The notes: generated by a model not told the origin, from the sequence alone. Counted from the stretch's first letter, positions 26,781-40,375 are shown. The stretch is DNA of 64,000 nt from Zeugodacus cucurbitae (GCF_028554725.1 NC_071670.1:67803001-67867000), one strand, 5' to 3'. Program-made: numbers and translations.

Positions 26781-29084
26781 CGATACTGCCCATATTATTA
26801 TGGGCATTATATTATATATTATATTTTCAAAACCTTAAAACTTCAAACCAAGTAAAACTACCATATTCCTTAATTAAAATTAATTTCAAACCATTTCGAA
26901 GCTTTTAAAGTCCATCTAAAAGCCAAAAAATCGGTAATTTTTTAAAATCGATTCAAAGGTGATAAAATAATTTTATTGTTTCCAAACTTTAACATAAATT
27001 TATTGGATCTTTTTAGAGTAAAAAAATATTTTTTCTTTTTTTTATGGCGGCTCAGGATAGTTTTTTATCTGCTCCCTTCGACGCGAGGTTCCAACTTCTC
27101 TATTTATCATTCATCTACCATTGATCTGACATAAAAGTATACAATTTTTTTTTTTAGAATAAATTAACGGAAAAAATAAACCTATAAAATTTAAAAAAGT
27201 ATAAAAACGTATACTTACAATAAGCATTTGAAAAGACAGAATTTAGGACTATTTTTGAAAAATACAAAAAATGTATTTTATGAATTTGGGATTTTGAAAT
27301 GAGTCTCGCGGCCTTATAAAGAAAACATCAAACAAATTTGTTGAGCCAATTCGATCGAAGTTCTGAAAGACTAACTAATAAAAAATTTTGAGTCTGCGAT
27401 ATGTACGATAAAAATTTACTTCCCAATTCCGATTCCAACTCTTTAGACCCGTTTCTGTTCGGAAAGATTATATATTCGAAACCAAAAATAGAATATTATT
27501 TATTTGAATTCAATTCAAATAGTTTTTACAAATTTACTTCATAAATATTGTTTTAGCCCCTACCAGTATCACTCAACTTCCAACTCGCTTATCAAACAAA
27601 AGCTTTGTATTTGCAACAATTTTGAAAGTGAAGGTAAAACTTTCTAACGTCAAGCTGCCTGAAACAATGTAACGCTTTGGACTTGAGCTGACGGCAGTTA
27701 ATCTATGACAATCGAATTTTAACTCTTTCGCGATGATATTGAAATTTCAGCTGATTGCTTTATGCTCGTCTCGGCACGCTTTTGTGATATTTGCAAATAC
27801 GGCATTTAATTGAGTGTAAGTGATGTCACATAATGCAGCCAAACGAATGGCAATGGCAACCGCACTGCCTACCCACTCTCCACGCTGGTGATCACTGACA
27901 CCGCTGCATGCAATTACTCGCATATTTTTACGATCATTTGCAACGCTGGCGACCGCAATTGACAGCGACAACAACAACAACAATAACAAAAATAGCAGCA
28001 AACAAATAAGCAAAACAACAGGAATTTGCAGTTTTCTTTTATGTTTTTGTTTGTTTGGTTTGGTCCAGCTGCTCGGACGCTGATCGCAAGCCGAGGCGTT
28101 AAAGAAGCAAGTAAGCATACAAGAAAAATAACAACGGTTTTTCGCTACAACAACTGCTAAGCGTTGTGCAAAGTAGCTGCTGTTGCAAGCGGGCCAGTGA
28201 CAGCATAAAAGTGGCGAAACTGAAAGGTGATTTGAAAACAAAATTCACCTGTCAACAACAAATGCGAAATTTAGAGAAAATTACACAAACAAAAAGTTGG
28301 TAAAGAAAATTGTGCTGAGCAAAAAAGCAAGTAGAAACAACAACAAAAAACGGCACAGTTTACAGTAGCAATTGTTGATGATGTTGCAAAAACACAAACA
28401 AATAAACATGAAACTTGCACACACAACCAAGCGAATGCAGAGTTGCATTAGCATTATGTTGCAGCATGTGGCAAGTCAGATACCATTTCATCAGCTACAC
28501 TTATGTACATATGGAGAGGTGTGTGTGCTTTTGCTAGTAAGTTGTCTGTTGACGCCTAATGCCGATGGAGTTGTTAATCGGCCCGACCACATTGGGGCCA
28601 ATTGGACAGCTCATTTAGCTACTCTTGCCAGTTGTTGTCTGTTGAAATTTCTTTTTTGTTTTTTTCGGCACACACACACAATGTGTCTCAAATTACAGCA
28701 TAAGTAGTAAACGATCAGCGGGCATACCCGTATGTACTGTAATTGTAGAAATTTAAGCTAGATTTGCGAAATGCTGGAAGGTGTTGAATAATAAAAACGG
28801 TAAATGCGAAAAGGCTTTGATATAAAATAATCATTTCAATACATTTTGGAAACAATTAGATTAAAAATTATTAGTAGGTTTGGAACTAAGAATACTTCCC
28901 ACATTTTCTGTTCAATTACTAGTCGATGATAGAATTAATCTTAGGAGTATATGTTAATAAACAAATAAATAGATCATTCCAAAAATAAATATCTAATTAT
29001 ATCACAACTCAGTTGATATATCGTTTACTTTAAACGATCAATAGCCTTATCTTATTTCCAATAATAAATAGAAGCTTTTCAGGT
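26781..29084. other. no supported gene; CAA/TTG-rich DNA
   Basis: The stretch 27.6-28.7 kb is less AT-rich and contains long open frames on both strands (27747-28241 minus, 28372-28707 plus). The minus one owes its leucine run to a CAA repeat. No domain is recognisable. 26.8-27.6 and 28.75-29.05 kb show nothing. Confidence 0.4.
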
Positions 29085-30535
29085 ATACAACAAAACGCTG
29101 AAAGAGCCCAACGCCATCCCAACAAGTAAGGAAAGGCTAAGTTCGGGTGCAACCGTACATTTTATACTCTCGCAATTTATTGATATCGTTTTATAAAGAT
29201 AACACATAATTTGACCCATATATTCGGCATAAAGTTTAATAGAATAACGAAAATCGTCATATATAGTATATGAGGGCTGAACCGATTGCACTCATTTTCA
29301 CCAGCAAGGTACACTATATCCAAGATGGTATGACTATATATAGGAGATGTTATGACCCGATTTTAATAATTTTTGAAACAGAGACACACTATTAGAAAAA
29401 ACAAATTTCCTCTGAATTACATTCAATTATCTGAGAGATTTAACCATATTTTCGGTTCAAATTTACCCTTAGGCGCTGAGTTCAACATGTTCGATATCTG
29501 GGGCCTTGAAAAATTATAGTTCGTTTTCGACCATTTTTTCACAAGTGAAGCCAGAGATGATATGCAGTATTTGTGTAAAGTTTTATTCCGCTATCTTCAT
29601 TGGTTCCATATTATATATTATAAAGTGAAGGAATCAGATGGAATTCAAAATTGAGTTATATGGAATGTAGTCGTGGTTGTGAACCAATTTCATCCATTTT
29701 CTACAGAAAATATTATATACCGAATTATATACCGAGAAAATCTTTCATTCGAATCGGTTGAGTAGTTCCTGAGATATGGTTTTTGACCCATAAGTGGGCG
29801 ACGTCACGCCCATTTTCCATTTTGTAAAAAAATCTGAGTGCAGCTTCCTTCTGCTATTATTTTTGTGAAATTTAGTGTTTCGGACGTTTTTCGTTAGAGA
29901 GTTAACCCACTTTTACTAATTTTCAACCTAACCTTTGTATGGCAGATGGGCGTGGTTATTATCCGATTTCAACTATTTTCATGGTATGTGGTGGAAACTG
30001 CAGAAAGTTCGATTTCTATAGCTTTACTAGTTTGCAAGATATATACAAAAAACCGATTTGGGAGCGGCGTCAAGCACACTTCCCCAAAAAAAAATTACAT
30101 CCAAATATGCCCCTTCCTAGTGCGATCCTTTAAACCTTTATTTTATAACTTTATTTATGGCTTAATTATAATACTTTATAGGTTTTTGGTTTTCGTCATT
30201 TTGTGGGCGTGACAATGGTCCGATTTCGCCCATTTTCAATACCAAGGAATACGTGTTCCAAGTTTCGTTAAGATATCTAAATTTTTACTCAAGTTATCCG
30301 TTGCACGGACAGACGGACGGACGGACAGACGGACGGACGGACAGACAGACATCCGGATTTCAACTCATCTCGTCATCCGGATTTCAACTCATCTCGTCAT
30401 CCTGATCATATATATGTGAACAAAACTATAATACTCTCTTAGCAATTTTTGTTGCGAGAGTATAAAAATCGAGTTTGAGAAGTGTTTCGACAATTGGAAG
30501 AAGCGCTGACATAGGTGTATAATATCGAATGGAGA
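29085..30535 (+). mobile_element. mariner fragment interrupted by the dispersed repeat
   Basis: Left arm (29085-29120): CGCTGAAAGAGCC. Right arm (30465-30535): AAATCGAGTTTGAGAAGTGT and the start of the transposase C-terminal part. The nested repeat lies at the same point of the transposase gene as in the copy at 13.1-14.5 kb. Both outer ends are truncated. Confidence 0.65.
29121..30464 (-). repeat. unclassified dispersed repeat, 1344 bases, second copy
   Basis: Opposite orientation to the copy at 13228-14198 and about 370 bases longer, so the first copy is internally deleted. It begins AACAAGTAAGGAAAGGC, includes a GGACGGACAGACGG run (about 30305-30350) and a directly repeated 24-base segment just after it (about 30352-30399), and ends TTGCGAGAGTATA. 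Confidence 0.7.
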
Positions 30536-32630
30536 TTTCATTTCTTGTGTTAAACAACTTGTCAAGCACATTTCATGTTTCACCACAAATCGCCTACAAC
30601 TTCTTGCTTGCAACTTTGAAAATCAATCGCTAACTGCTCAATCGAAATGAGGCGCTCTCAAAAGGTTATGCATTAAATTCATGTCGCAGAGAAAATTCCA
30701 TATTTCATATGTGCAACCTTTCTTCATACACCACAATTAGAGCCAATCACTTGGCAACAAACTCCGCCTAACTGTATCTTGGAATAATTGTAGACCTGAT
30801 ACGCTTTGACTTTGATACGCACACATACACAACAAGCATTTCTGTTTGTGTTTGCGGTGCAATGTCTGTCTATATCTGTTTATCTATTGCATCTACTAAG
30901 TGTTGCACACGAAAAGCTGCAGGCGTTGTTGCATGCATTTGTTGTTGTTGTGCGTGTTTATATGAAGATATATGATTTTCAATCAGTGTTGCCGCCAACT
31001 GCACGTTTTCTTTAACTTCGCGCTTGTTGCATTCGTTGTTTTGAGACAGTTAAAAAATATAAAAAATAACTACAACAACAACAACAACAATAGCAACATC
31101 AAAAAATATGATACAATAACAACAACGGCAATGCAGAAAAGCCAGCTAGCCGAACAGCCGAACAGCCTAGTCAGTCAGAAGCCAACAGCATCGCTAAGCA
31201 ACAACAACACTAACTGTTAGTGAGCGCATTGGTGCTGTGAATGATGAAAGTACGAGTTCGTCAAGTTGGAGAAAAATACTTTCTTTTCATCATTAATGCG
31301 TGCACCGCGCACCAAACTAACCGAGCAGCAATGGTAAAAAGGCCGCTAACGGCACAGTGCACACACACACACACACAAACATCGATGTGTGCTTGTGGCC
31401 TGGCCTGTTAAAGCAGCTAAAAAGAAGACAACTTGCCACAGTGGCATGCAACAAGCAGCAGCAGCAGCAGCAAGCCGCCAACTGGCAATGAGATCAAATA
31501 AATCCAGCCAGTTGCAGCCACTGATGTTGTTGTTGTTGCTATTGCCGCCAAGCCAGCGTCATTGGGAACCGTTGTATTGTGCTGGAAAAATCATATTTGT
31601 CAATTCAAAGGTGAGTGAGTTGCTTGGCTCAGCTGGATGCCACGGTCTAGTCGCGTCAAAGAAACTGGTAAATATAACGGTAGAGACGACTCCACACACA
31701 TACACACACACATAAACACACATATGATTTGAAGCTTGTATTTACTCGCTGCTGTGTCGTGTGCCAAACTGGCATCGGTAAGTAAGTGTGTAATTAAAAA
31801 AGAGCAGTCAGTCAGCCTACTCAACAATAACAACAACAACAACAATCATAAAAACAACAATATTATAGTCTTCAAACTCGTCAAACCAACACACTCAGTC
31901 ATTCTACCAGTTAGTGGCAGCTTTAAACAGCACTCAGTCAGTCAGTAGTGTGTATTATTTATTAGCTTTTGTGTTGTTTTTGTTTTTTTTTTTTTTTGTA
32001 GACGCTTGCAGCTCGGCAGCTTATCACTTCTTCAAATGCCATTACACATGTCAAACGGCTTTGATAATTTGCATTGACACCGCGCCAAAGCAAGGTCGCA
32101 TCATCACCTGCAACACTAGCGCGCAAATACACAGACCCTCTCATACTTACACATATGTACAATTCTACGGCGTCTACTAGCCCATCTGCCATTGAATTGT
32201 TTCACATCAAACGATCTCAGTTGGATAACAAGGCGCATCTGCATCTGCTGCCGTCGACAGTTAATTGTGTTGGCAGCCCACGCCAATTGCCGCGCGTACG
32301 CTCCTTTATGCCGTTGTGCGGCTATGCGCATGCGCGCAATCGCTAATGCGCATACACTTGTTCGTTCGTTCGTTCGCATGCTCGCATTTTAGCGTGAATT
32401 ATGCGCGTTTTTGCACAAATTGTGCGACTTTTCATTATGTCTGTCTGTCTGCATTTTAATTACAGTTATTTGACTCACTGATTTGTGTGTAACCGGCTTT
32501 GATGTTTATGCGAAAAATTGTTGTTTTCTTTTTAAGTTTTTCAATAATTTTTCCTTCAATATAAACTCGATTGGTCGTCTTCTTAGAAAATGTAAAAATT
32601 ATTTTTTGTGTTAAATAAATTGCATTAAAT
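30536..32630. other. no supported gene; CAG/CAA and CA repeats
   Basis: Includes CAA runs (31.07 and 31.83 kb), a CA run (31.36 kb) and a CAG run (31.45-31.48 kb). Several overlapping frames of 60-110 codons on both strands have no recognisable domain and follow these repeats. Confidence 0.45.
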
Positions 32631-33265
32631 CTTAAGGGGTTAGGGGTAGTCAGAGACACGAAAAAATGAGAATTTTCAGTAATTTTTTTTGCTATTAAAT
32701 CATGTTATTTTACAAAAGTAATAATATGGCATTATTATAAAATGCTTTGACTTAAAGTCACGAAAATTGAAAAAAAAATTCCAAAGTTATAGCTGTCTGT
32801 GTTGACCCAGATATTTTATAAATAGATAATCCTGGACCTGATCTGAAGCTTTTTTTTTCAAAAATTAACAAAATGGCGGCCTCAGGAATTTTTTTTTAGA
32901 TTTTCGGGAAAAAATCAACAGTTAATTGGTCTTAAAAAATCGAAATTTAAAAAAAAAATCCTTCAGATCAGGCCTGAGTTTATTATGTATTCTAAAAGCT
33001 GTATGAATTTCATTAAAATCTACTGAGCTGTTATCGAGTTACAGTTGTGACCAGTTCAAAAAACATAGTTTTGAGATAAACGCATTTAAAATTTGACACT
33101 AGTGTGTTGGAGTGCCTGAGCGTTCTTTGTTATTTGTCGAATGACTCGAAAAGTAATTATCGGATCAACTTCAAATTTTCAGAGAATATTTTTAAGATTT
33201 TACTCTTAACGAAAATACAAAAAAAATGATTTTTTGAAAATCCTGGCTACCTCTAACCCCTTAAG
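32631..33265. mobile_element. TTAA-flanked inverted-repeat element (MITE-like), 635 bases
   Basis: The left end CTTAAGGGGTTAGGGGTAG and the right end CTACCTCTAACCCCTTAAG form terminal inverted repeats of about 22 bases. TTAA at both edges is the likely target duplication. No coding capacity. TTAA targets are used by piggyBac and Kolobok types; the class cannot be settled here. Confidence 0.7.
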
Positions 33266-33775
33266 TGGTCTTGGCAGAATTTTTTACTGTCTATGTCTTT
33301 AATTTAATAAATAAATTTAATTAAATATCAGCATATTCGTTTTATACTAGTTGCTTGGTTCGCAGGTTTGGCGAAAACAACCAGAATTCGTTAAGATACA
33401 CATTACTTTTTAGCATTCAACATTATTATTATCATTGTAGATGCTTAGTTGACACACTGATGCATTTAGTTTTTAACAATTAAACTGGTACAATACCAAT
33501 TCATTTAAATGTCGACAGACTAATAAACAGCAAGCGCTTAAAATCTTAATAAGCGGCTTACTTACCGCCATATGGTCACACAAAAAATGTGTAGGCGGCA
33601 AGAAAGCGTCGTATAATTATAAAAATGTATCATAAGTTAAATTATCGCTTTGGAACTCAACTGGCTGTCTTAATAGTTGACATTGAATGAGCTACTACTT
33701 GATTTACATATGTAGGTCATCTTCGGTCGAGGGCAAATCACAATTTGTAGTACAATGATTTATCCTCTCGTGTTA
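33266..33775. other. no feature seen
   Basis: AT-rich sequence without recognisable genes or repeats. Confidence 0.4.
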
Positions 33776-33917
33776 TACGCGGTGTGTTCAAAAAATAACG
33801 GAAATTTTCGTATTTGTTCATTCGTCTACATGAATGTTGTCGCCTTCAAGATAATCCCCGATCGATATTATGCCAGTGGATCTTCCAATCGTAGTAACAC
33901 TACTCAAACCCGGGGTA
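33776..33917 (-). mobile_element. mariner terminal fragment
   Basis: Starts TACGCGGTGTGTTCAAAAAA and continues into the reverse complement of the transposase C-terminal part (TCGTCTACATGAATGTTGTC). Truncated at the right near 33917. Confidence 0.65.
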
Positions 33918-35927
33918 TATATTTATATCAAATACTTTCGGGCCTAATAATATACTTGAAGTATGATCGCAGCTCTCCAATAACCTATTGGGACTATGAA
34001 CACTCTTGATATTTCTTTCAGTTCCTAAAACTGTTTGTATGTTCGATGACTAATCTCAAATTTAATATATTAAATTTCACTCCAAATTCAAAGCTCTTCA
34101 ACTTTTCCTCAAGCAATTTACACACAATTTGTCAGCTGATCAACATATAATTTGCTCGCCGCGCTCTCAATTAAATTTGCGGTTATGTGAAATTTATACA
34201 AATTCAATTTCGGCAACAATCAAGTGAATTCGGCGACATTCGCGAACGCAGCTCTCTAACTCTTTTAGAAAGGTCGCTGCTACCACAGCGAGTATAACCG
34301 AGATTACAAATACATATCTACAAGTATTAATGGTTATCATCAAAAGCTTCGTCACAAAAGAAATGTGCACGAGCAGATAAATACAACAATAATTATAATC
34401 AATAGACCGTTAAAAGTGGTGGCGTGAAATTTTGACTTTTGTATTGATTACACTTGTGAATAATGAATAAATAACAACACGAGCAAAAGGCGCTTGTCAT
34501 TCAAATTCCCACGTTCAACCAGCAATATTGATGAAGAAATATTCTTGGAGGGAATTTTTATTGTTGTTGTTTTCTAATTTCTTTTTATTGTCGTTGTTTT
34601 TTTCTCATTATTATTTTTTTTTTTTTGATAGACGGAAGACAGTATTTGGTTGCCATAAGCGCTGGAGTAATCAGCTGAGCGTAGGTTCAAAGTTATTTAG
34701 ATACATTCAGAGTATCGGAGAGGGCTCGGAGACAGTGCAGAAGCACAATTGAAAGTCCATTCTAAATAAATAAGAAATTCAATTATGCAGAAGAATCACC
34801 AACAATAGTTGGCGCGCAGTGATGGATGCTTGCAAGTGGTTCAAGCTGATCAACGCCAAGGCGGTAGATCGCGCATCAATTGGAGGCTAAAGTGCGCGCT
34901 TTGCTTATGTGTCTCTGTGTACTTGTATGCTTGCATAAATAAGTGAACATATATGGAGAAATATGCAAAAACAAACGGCACATAAATACAGTCGATGGCA
35001 TATTCATGCGTGTGTGTGTGTGTTTGTGTGTCGAGCACCAATTAAGCACTTTGTTTATAATTCAAGCGTCCAGCGTTTCAATAAGCGTTTTGATTGCTCG
35101 CAAGTATGCTTAATGCTTTAATTGCTGCGTATGGTGGCATGCCACACGTTTATGCGGTGCCGTTTTTCCATGCAATTTACACCCAAGTGGCCGCAAGACT
35201 CCCGAGGCGACTTAGACAAATTCAATTATATTATATACAAATATACAAGTGTTTAAATGTATATAAGAATACCGTAATGTAATGTAAGGATGTTCAAGCG
35301 TGACAATAAGGTCAAAATAAATGCAAACGGCACGATTTACATTCACCTGGCAGGCCACTTTTTAACGGTATACAATAAATATAAAAATATATATATAAAT
35401 ATAAAGGTGTGTGTGTGTGAGAGCGTTGAGAGCGTGAATAAATATATTTATCAGCCATTTGCAAATCACAGTTATCATTTATTGCATTTTTTGCACGATG
35501 GTGCGCCTGAAAGCTGTGCGCACTCCTAGCTGTCTCGTGAGCTATTTTTCATAATAACCAACACATTTTAACCAACGAAATATGCAACTCGACGGCCAAT
35601 AAAAGCGTATCCGATTGTACATGCACACAGCTGTAGCAACAAACATTTACCGTAAATACACACTTTGGTTCGTAAAACTTCTCGTACGACCAGCGGGGAT
35701 TTATGGCCTAAAATAAAACGTTAATTTATATGTTGCTGAGATTGCCGTTAATATGTATTAAATATATATAATTTTCTATACGTAAATATTTAATGGTGAT
35801 GTCTAAGGTGACAAATAATTATATAGGTGTAAAAAGTGATAGATTTTGGATCTAATTTTTCGTAAATTTTAGATATTTTTTATCGATTTTGGATCTAATT
35901 TTTCACACATTTTTCACATATTGTATT
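33918..35927. other. no supported gene
   Basis: Holds T-rich and TG runs (34.60 and 35.01 kb). Short frames on both strands have no recognisable domain. Confidence 0.4.
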
Positions 35928-36090
35928 CGAGGTATGTTAAAAAAAAATAACGGATTTTCGTTAAAAAAAAGTTTATTCGTCAACATTAATGTCGCCGACT
36001 TTAAAATAAAAATTCCTATTCGCGCTTCTTTTGATCGAAATACTTCTCAAACTCGATTTCTGGAATAGTCTTTGGCTTTTTCAATCTATA
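35928..36090 (-). mobile_element. mariner terminal fragment
   Basis: An eroded terminal repeat (CGAGGTATGTTAAAAAAAAA) is followed by the reverse complement of the transposase end, up to ACTTCTCAAACTCGATTTC. Confidence 0.6.
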
Positions 36091-36919
36091 TTTTGTACAG
36101 TTTCTTTGAGACTGAGAACCTCTCCCAAGTGGGCTACATATTTAAAGTGAATCAACAAAATCGAAATTTGATTCTCAAAAATCTTGACCATGCCTTGAAC
36201 CATTTCATAAATAATGAGAAAGTCATTACGTAAAGGGTATAAAAATTCAAGTAAACTGAATAACACCACTTTACTCTCTACACTGAATTGTCCACCCCAT
36301 TACATTGTTTGTGGCCACTCCGTCGACCTCCAAAACACAATTGGAAATGCATTTCACCAGCGGCGAACTATTAAACTGAAAAGTAATATAACAGCGTGAC
36401 TGCGCTAGGATGGCCTGCAACAAAATGCGGCAAATAGTAGGTTAGGCAAAACTAAAGGAGCTTGCCATTTAAGCGTAACCAATAATTCCAATAGGAGTCA
36501 ATTTCACTTCACTTTAAGCTGTAAAAGCTAGTAGTTAGGTGTGTCGCAGTGGAGAAAGCGATTTACTATTGTCTATTGTTTTTAGAAAGGTCAAGGGGTA
36601 TTATATCCAGATTTATGTTAATCTATTGCCATTGTGGTATACTTCGGATCGAAAGGCTAGAAGGTTATCATTAATCGTTGGCATTTTTAGCAAACATTTT
36701 TTATTTGTAATAATAAACGTATGATTTTTTTTTAAGAAATCCAAATCTGTTAGCTGAATATTATATTAAAAAAGATTGGTAATTTTGCTTTCAAGTTCGC
36801 CACAGTCACCACGAAATGTATGTAAACAAAGCAAAAATAATGAATACGAAATCATAAAACTATTGAAAAGTTGTTTAAAGGGTAAAAAACATTAAAAATT
36901 AATAAAATTTTAATCGTTT

Positions 36920-37110
36920 CTTTCACAAAAAAAAAAAACATACGGAATCTCGAAACACTAATCCCGAGATTTCGGGATTCCGGAAGATTTTAGTTATTTA
37001 ATGTTGAAAACCAAATAAAACACACATATGTGCGAGGATAATAATACATTTTAAACAAAAAACATTCGGGATCCCGAAATCTTTTAGTTATTTATTGTTG
37101 AAATTCCGAA
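36920..37110. repeat. diverged direct repeat with palindromic GGGATTCCG blocks
   Basis: The sentence CGGGAT(T/C)CCGNA followed by ATCTTTTAGTTATTTA and TGTTGAAA occurs twice about 110 bases apart. The first carries an added self-complementary CCCGAGATTTCGGG. No coding content. Confidence 0.5.
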
Positions 37111-38379
37111 TACAACATATGTATGTACATATGTAGATATGAATGTTTGGAATTTATATTATGTATTTCAAAATTCCATTTTATTACGATAAGTAAACCG
37201 CTGCATTCTTTCTACGTTAATGACTCATACCTCGCCCACGATAATTCACGCTTAAATGTGTTTCCTTCAACTCATAAAAACCACATCTGCATGCATTTTG
37301 TAAATGTAAGATTAGGTTTTCCACACTCAGCGCGCTGCATCCATCCACACAATGCCTAATGGTTAACCCCACTCTCCTTATCGGCCTTAGAAAAATATAC
37401 TTAGAAGATTTTTTCTGCTTAAAACTTTCATTTTCAGCATAAATCGCTGATTTCACTCTAAAGCTGTTGATGGTCGGTCTTACAGGCGCCACCACACCCT
37501 TCCTCTTCCTGCGTCTGCAGCCGCATAAAACATATCGTTCGCACTTTGTTTTTGTTATTTATCGACGCTTTTATCACAAGAGTCTAGTGTAGCTTCACGC
37601 AAACAGGAAAGTAGTAAATTTAAATATTCCCATTTTATTTCAAACTCATTTCATTTTACAACTTTATAGAATTCTTCTGTGTGAGCACTTGTATGCCTAG
37701 CCATTGGCCTCCATTGGCCTGCATTTGTCTATGTGTGTTTGTTTGTTTGTATGGTTGCAGTGCCAAGTGCAGGGTCTGATATGGCATTCCACGGTTGCGG
37801 TCGCGCCGCCAGTTGTTGCGACGCATAGCAAATGTAAGTGTGGTATATTTTTAAACTCAAGATATGCACAATCCGGTTGCCGGCTATTAACCCCTTCATA
37901 TACAACACATATGTACATATATGTGTATATATATGTATATATGTATGTATGTGCATATGCTAAGGATAAGCGTTGTTTATGGTTCGTCATTTTTCATTTT
38001 TCGAATATAAATATTGTCTTGCAGTGCATATATTTTATCGAGTGCATAATTATGGATATTTATACTTAACAGTTTCTTGGATTAATCGTAAGTGTTAAGA
38101 TTTTGCTGTTGCTATCAGCACTATCCACTCTCAGGCTAATTGAATTTTTTGCAAATTTATTCATTGGTAGTGAAAGTTGTTATGTGTGTGTTTTTCATTA
38201 AATACATATGTATGTATGTATGTATTGTAATAAAAATTCAATTTTTATATAATTCATTATATGAAATTAGCTTTTCAGTATAAACATTTTAGCGGTTTTT
38301 TAACACTTGTATGACTTCCAGCTGATGATGAATGCGGTTTTAAGTCAAATGTACAAATGTATCTACATATATACATATA

Positions 38380-39747
38380 CAGAGGTAATCAAAATTAAAC
38401 ATCGGAAGTTTTTTACAAGTTTCACACAAAAAGTTTTAGCTTGTTGTTGCTGTTGTCGCAGGGTAACAAAATGCTATGTTGTTGTAAACCTTGATCTATT
38501 CCCGAGCGAATGAAGTCGGTTTGGCTAGAATAGCTAGAAATATGGCGGAGAAATAAGCAAATGAACTGAAGACTCGGAGTAGTCAAAAGTATTTGCACAC
38601 AACATGAACTATATTATCATGTCATTCATAGTTGGTTACATTACCAATGGCTTCATCTTGAGTTCATTGATTCACAATTGTGCGCTAAGTTAACAGTTAA
38701 TTTAGACCAAATGTCGGTAATTTCGGCGTTTTCGGTTATTATATCAATTGTCCTCTGATATGTAACGAAAGACCAAACATCTTGACTAAAGTTTTGGTCA
38801 GGGCTGTGCGGAGGTCAACTTGATTTGCTTCATTTAAAACTTTTGTAGGTAAAGATCCTTGATGAAATGGAGCATTGTCCTGTTGTAAAATGTAGTAAAT
38901 AGTTGGAAAATTCCGACTAACCACTACAATGGCATGTCCATGTGAATTCTGATATATCCGGATGATTTAGGGTCCCTAAATTAGTACCAAATCTCCAAAA
39001 CAGAAGTAAGGAAAATTTTCCCAAAAAATCATAATGTCACTCCCGACTCTATTTAGGGTCTAAACTGCATTATTCTTCTTCTCACAAGGTAAATGCATAA
39101 AGCGTTTACTAAAGAAACCCTGGAACTAAAATTCAGCCTTATCTGCCCACGACAGGCTTTAGGATGTATTTTAAGGCAAATGAGAGGCATATCGCTTTTT
39201 TGGTTTCGGAAGTGGTCCAACGTAGGTATTTATGTTACTATTTTTAGATGTGCTTAACAGTGTAGCATCATTGACTGTTCATGCAATATGCTGATTCGAT
39301 GCTGCTGCAATATTAACAGAACTAATTGTGGGATTTTTTATGACAGTTCCCGCTAATCTTCTGCATTCTCTTTGAGTTATCACAGGTATATTTCGCGTCC
39401 TTTTTTTTAATAACATTATAAACAGTATTCCATCAAATTCTATAAATTTTAACTAACTCCGAAGCCGAAACCCGAGTCTTAAACTTAGTAATAGTCTCCA
39501 ATCTATTTATAATCGATTTCCTTTGTTTTCGACATTTTATTTAGCAATTTTTATATTTTACGGCTGAGTTAGGTTGTTATGAATGCAATAGAATCCAATT
39601 ACTATTCTGGCTTAAGTCAAATCAAAGGATAAAGGCTAAATCGGCGTATGTAAATACTTTTGACTACTGTGAGTCTTCAGCTCATTTGCTGCGACAACAA
39701 CAACAAGTGAAAGCTTTTTGTGTTAAACTTGTAAAAAACAACCTCTG
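38380..39747 (-). mobile_element. Tc1-like transposon with long terminal inverted repeats, decayed
   Basis: Flanked by TA; both outer ends read CAGAGGT inward. The inverted repeats continue discontinuously for more than 100 bases, including TTGTTGTTGCTGTTGTCGCA and TAGTCAAAAGTATTTGCA. The left arm has extra insertions of about 20 and 100 bases. On the minus strand, a transposase remnant starts near 39535 (MSKTKEIDYK) and includes LQQDNAPFHQ, the segment around the second catalytic aspartate of Tc1 transposases, at about 38.74-38.92 kb. Stops interrupt it throughout. Confidence 0.75.
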
Positions 39748-39998
39748 TATATGTATGTGAGTTATTATTTATCATCTTATACATATATATTTAATATTTG
39801 TTGTTGTTTATTTTATGCATCGAAAATATTGCATTTCTTATAAACATTTTTAAATTCATATTTGACAGACTTCCATTAAGTTGAAAATGTAACATCACAG
39901 CCATGTATTTGATATATCTTACTGCTTACCTAAAGTTGGTAACCCTGTATAAAAGAAAAATTATTAAAATTCCTTCATAAATCGAATTATTAATTAAA

Positions 39999-40375
39999 AA
40001 CGTTGGTTCAAAAAATTACGGGATTTAAAAATTTCCAACTTCGTTGCCTTTTCGTGAGTCCTTGGGTAAAAACAATACTGTAATGATGCCCCAGCCCCCA
40101 TATTAGCCAAACATAGCTCCGTGTGACTTTTTCCTTTTTCCAAAAATAAAGAGAACCTTAAAGTGCCGTCGTTTAACAAGCATACGAGAAATTACTGAAA
40201 GGGCCAAAGGCTCTACCAAAAATCGAGTTTGAGTAGTGTTTCGACGATTAGAAGAATCGCTGGCATAAGTACATAGTATCGAATGAGAACTATATTAAAG
40301 GCGACAACATTAATGTTGACGAATTAATATATTTTTTTATTAAAATTCCCGTTATTGTTGGAGCACACCTCGTAC
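39999..40375 (+). mobile_element. mariner-family derivative, about 377 bases
   Basis: Left end GGTTCAAAAAATTACGGG, right end TGTTGGAGCACACCTCGTA. Between them are two joined pieces of transposase on the plus strand (AAAGAGAACCTTAAAGTGCC and GGCGACAACATTAATGTTGA). Both pieces also occur in other copies, so this is a deletion derivative of one family. Confidence 0.75.

Noticed and set aside
27747..28241. 164-codon minus-strand frame with a hydrophobic leucine run
   Set aside because: The leucine run comes from a CAA/CAG repeat on the other strand, no domain is recognisable, and no splice or start context supports it.
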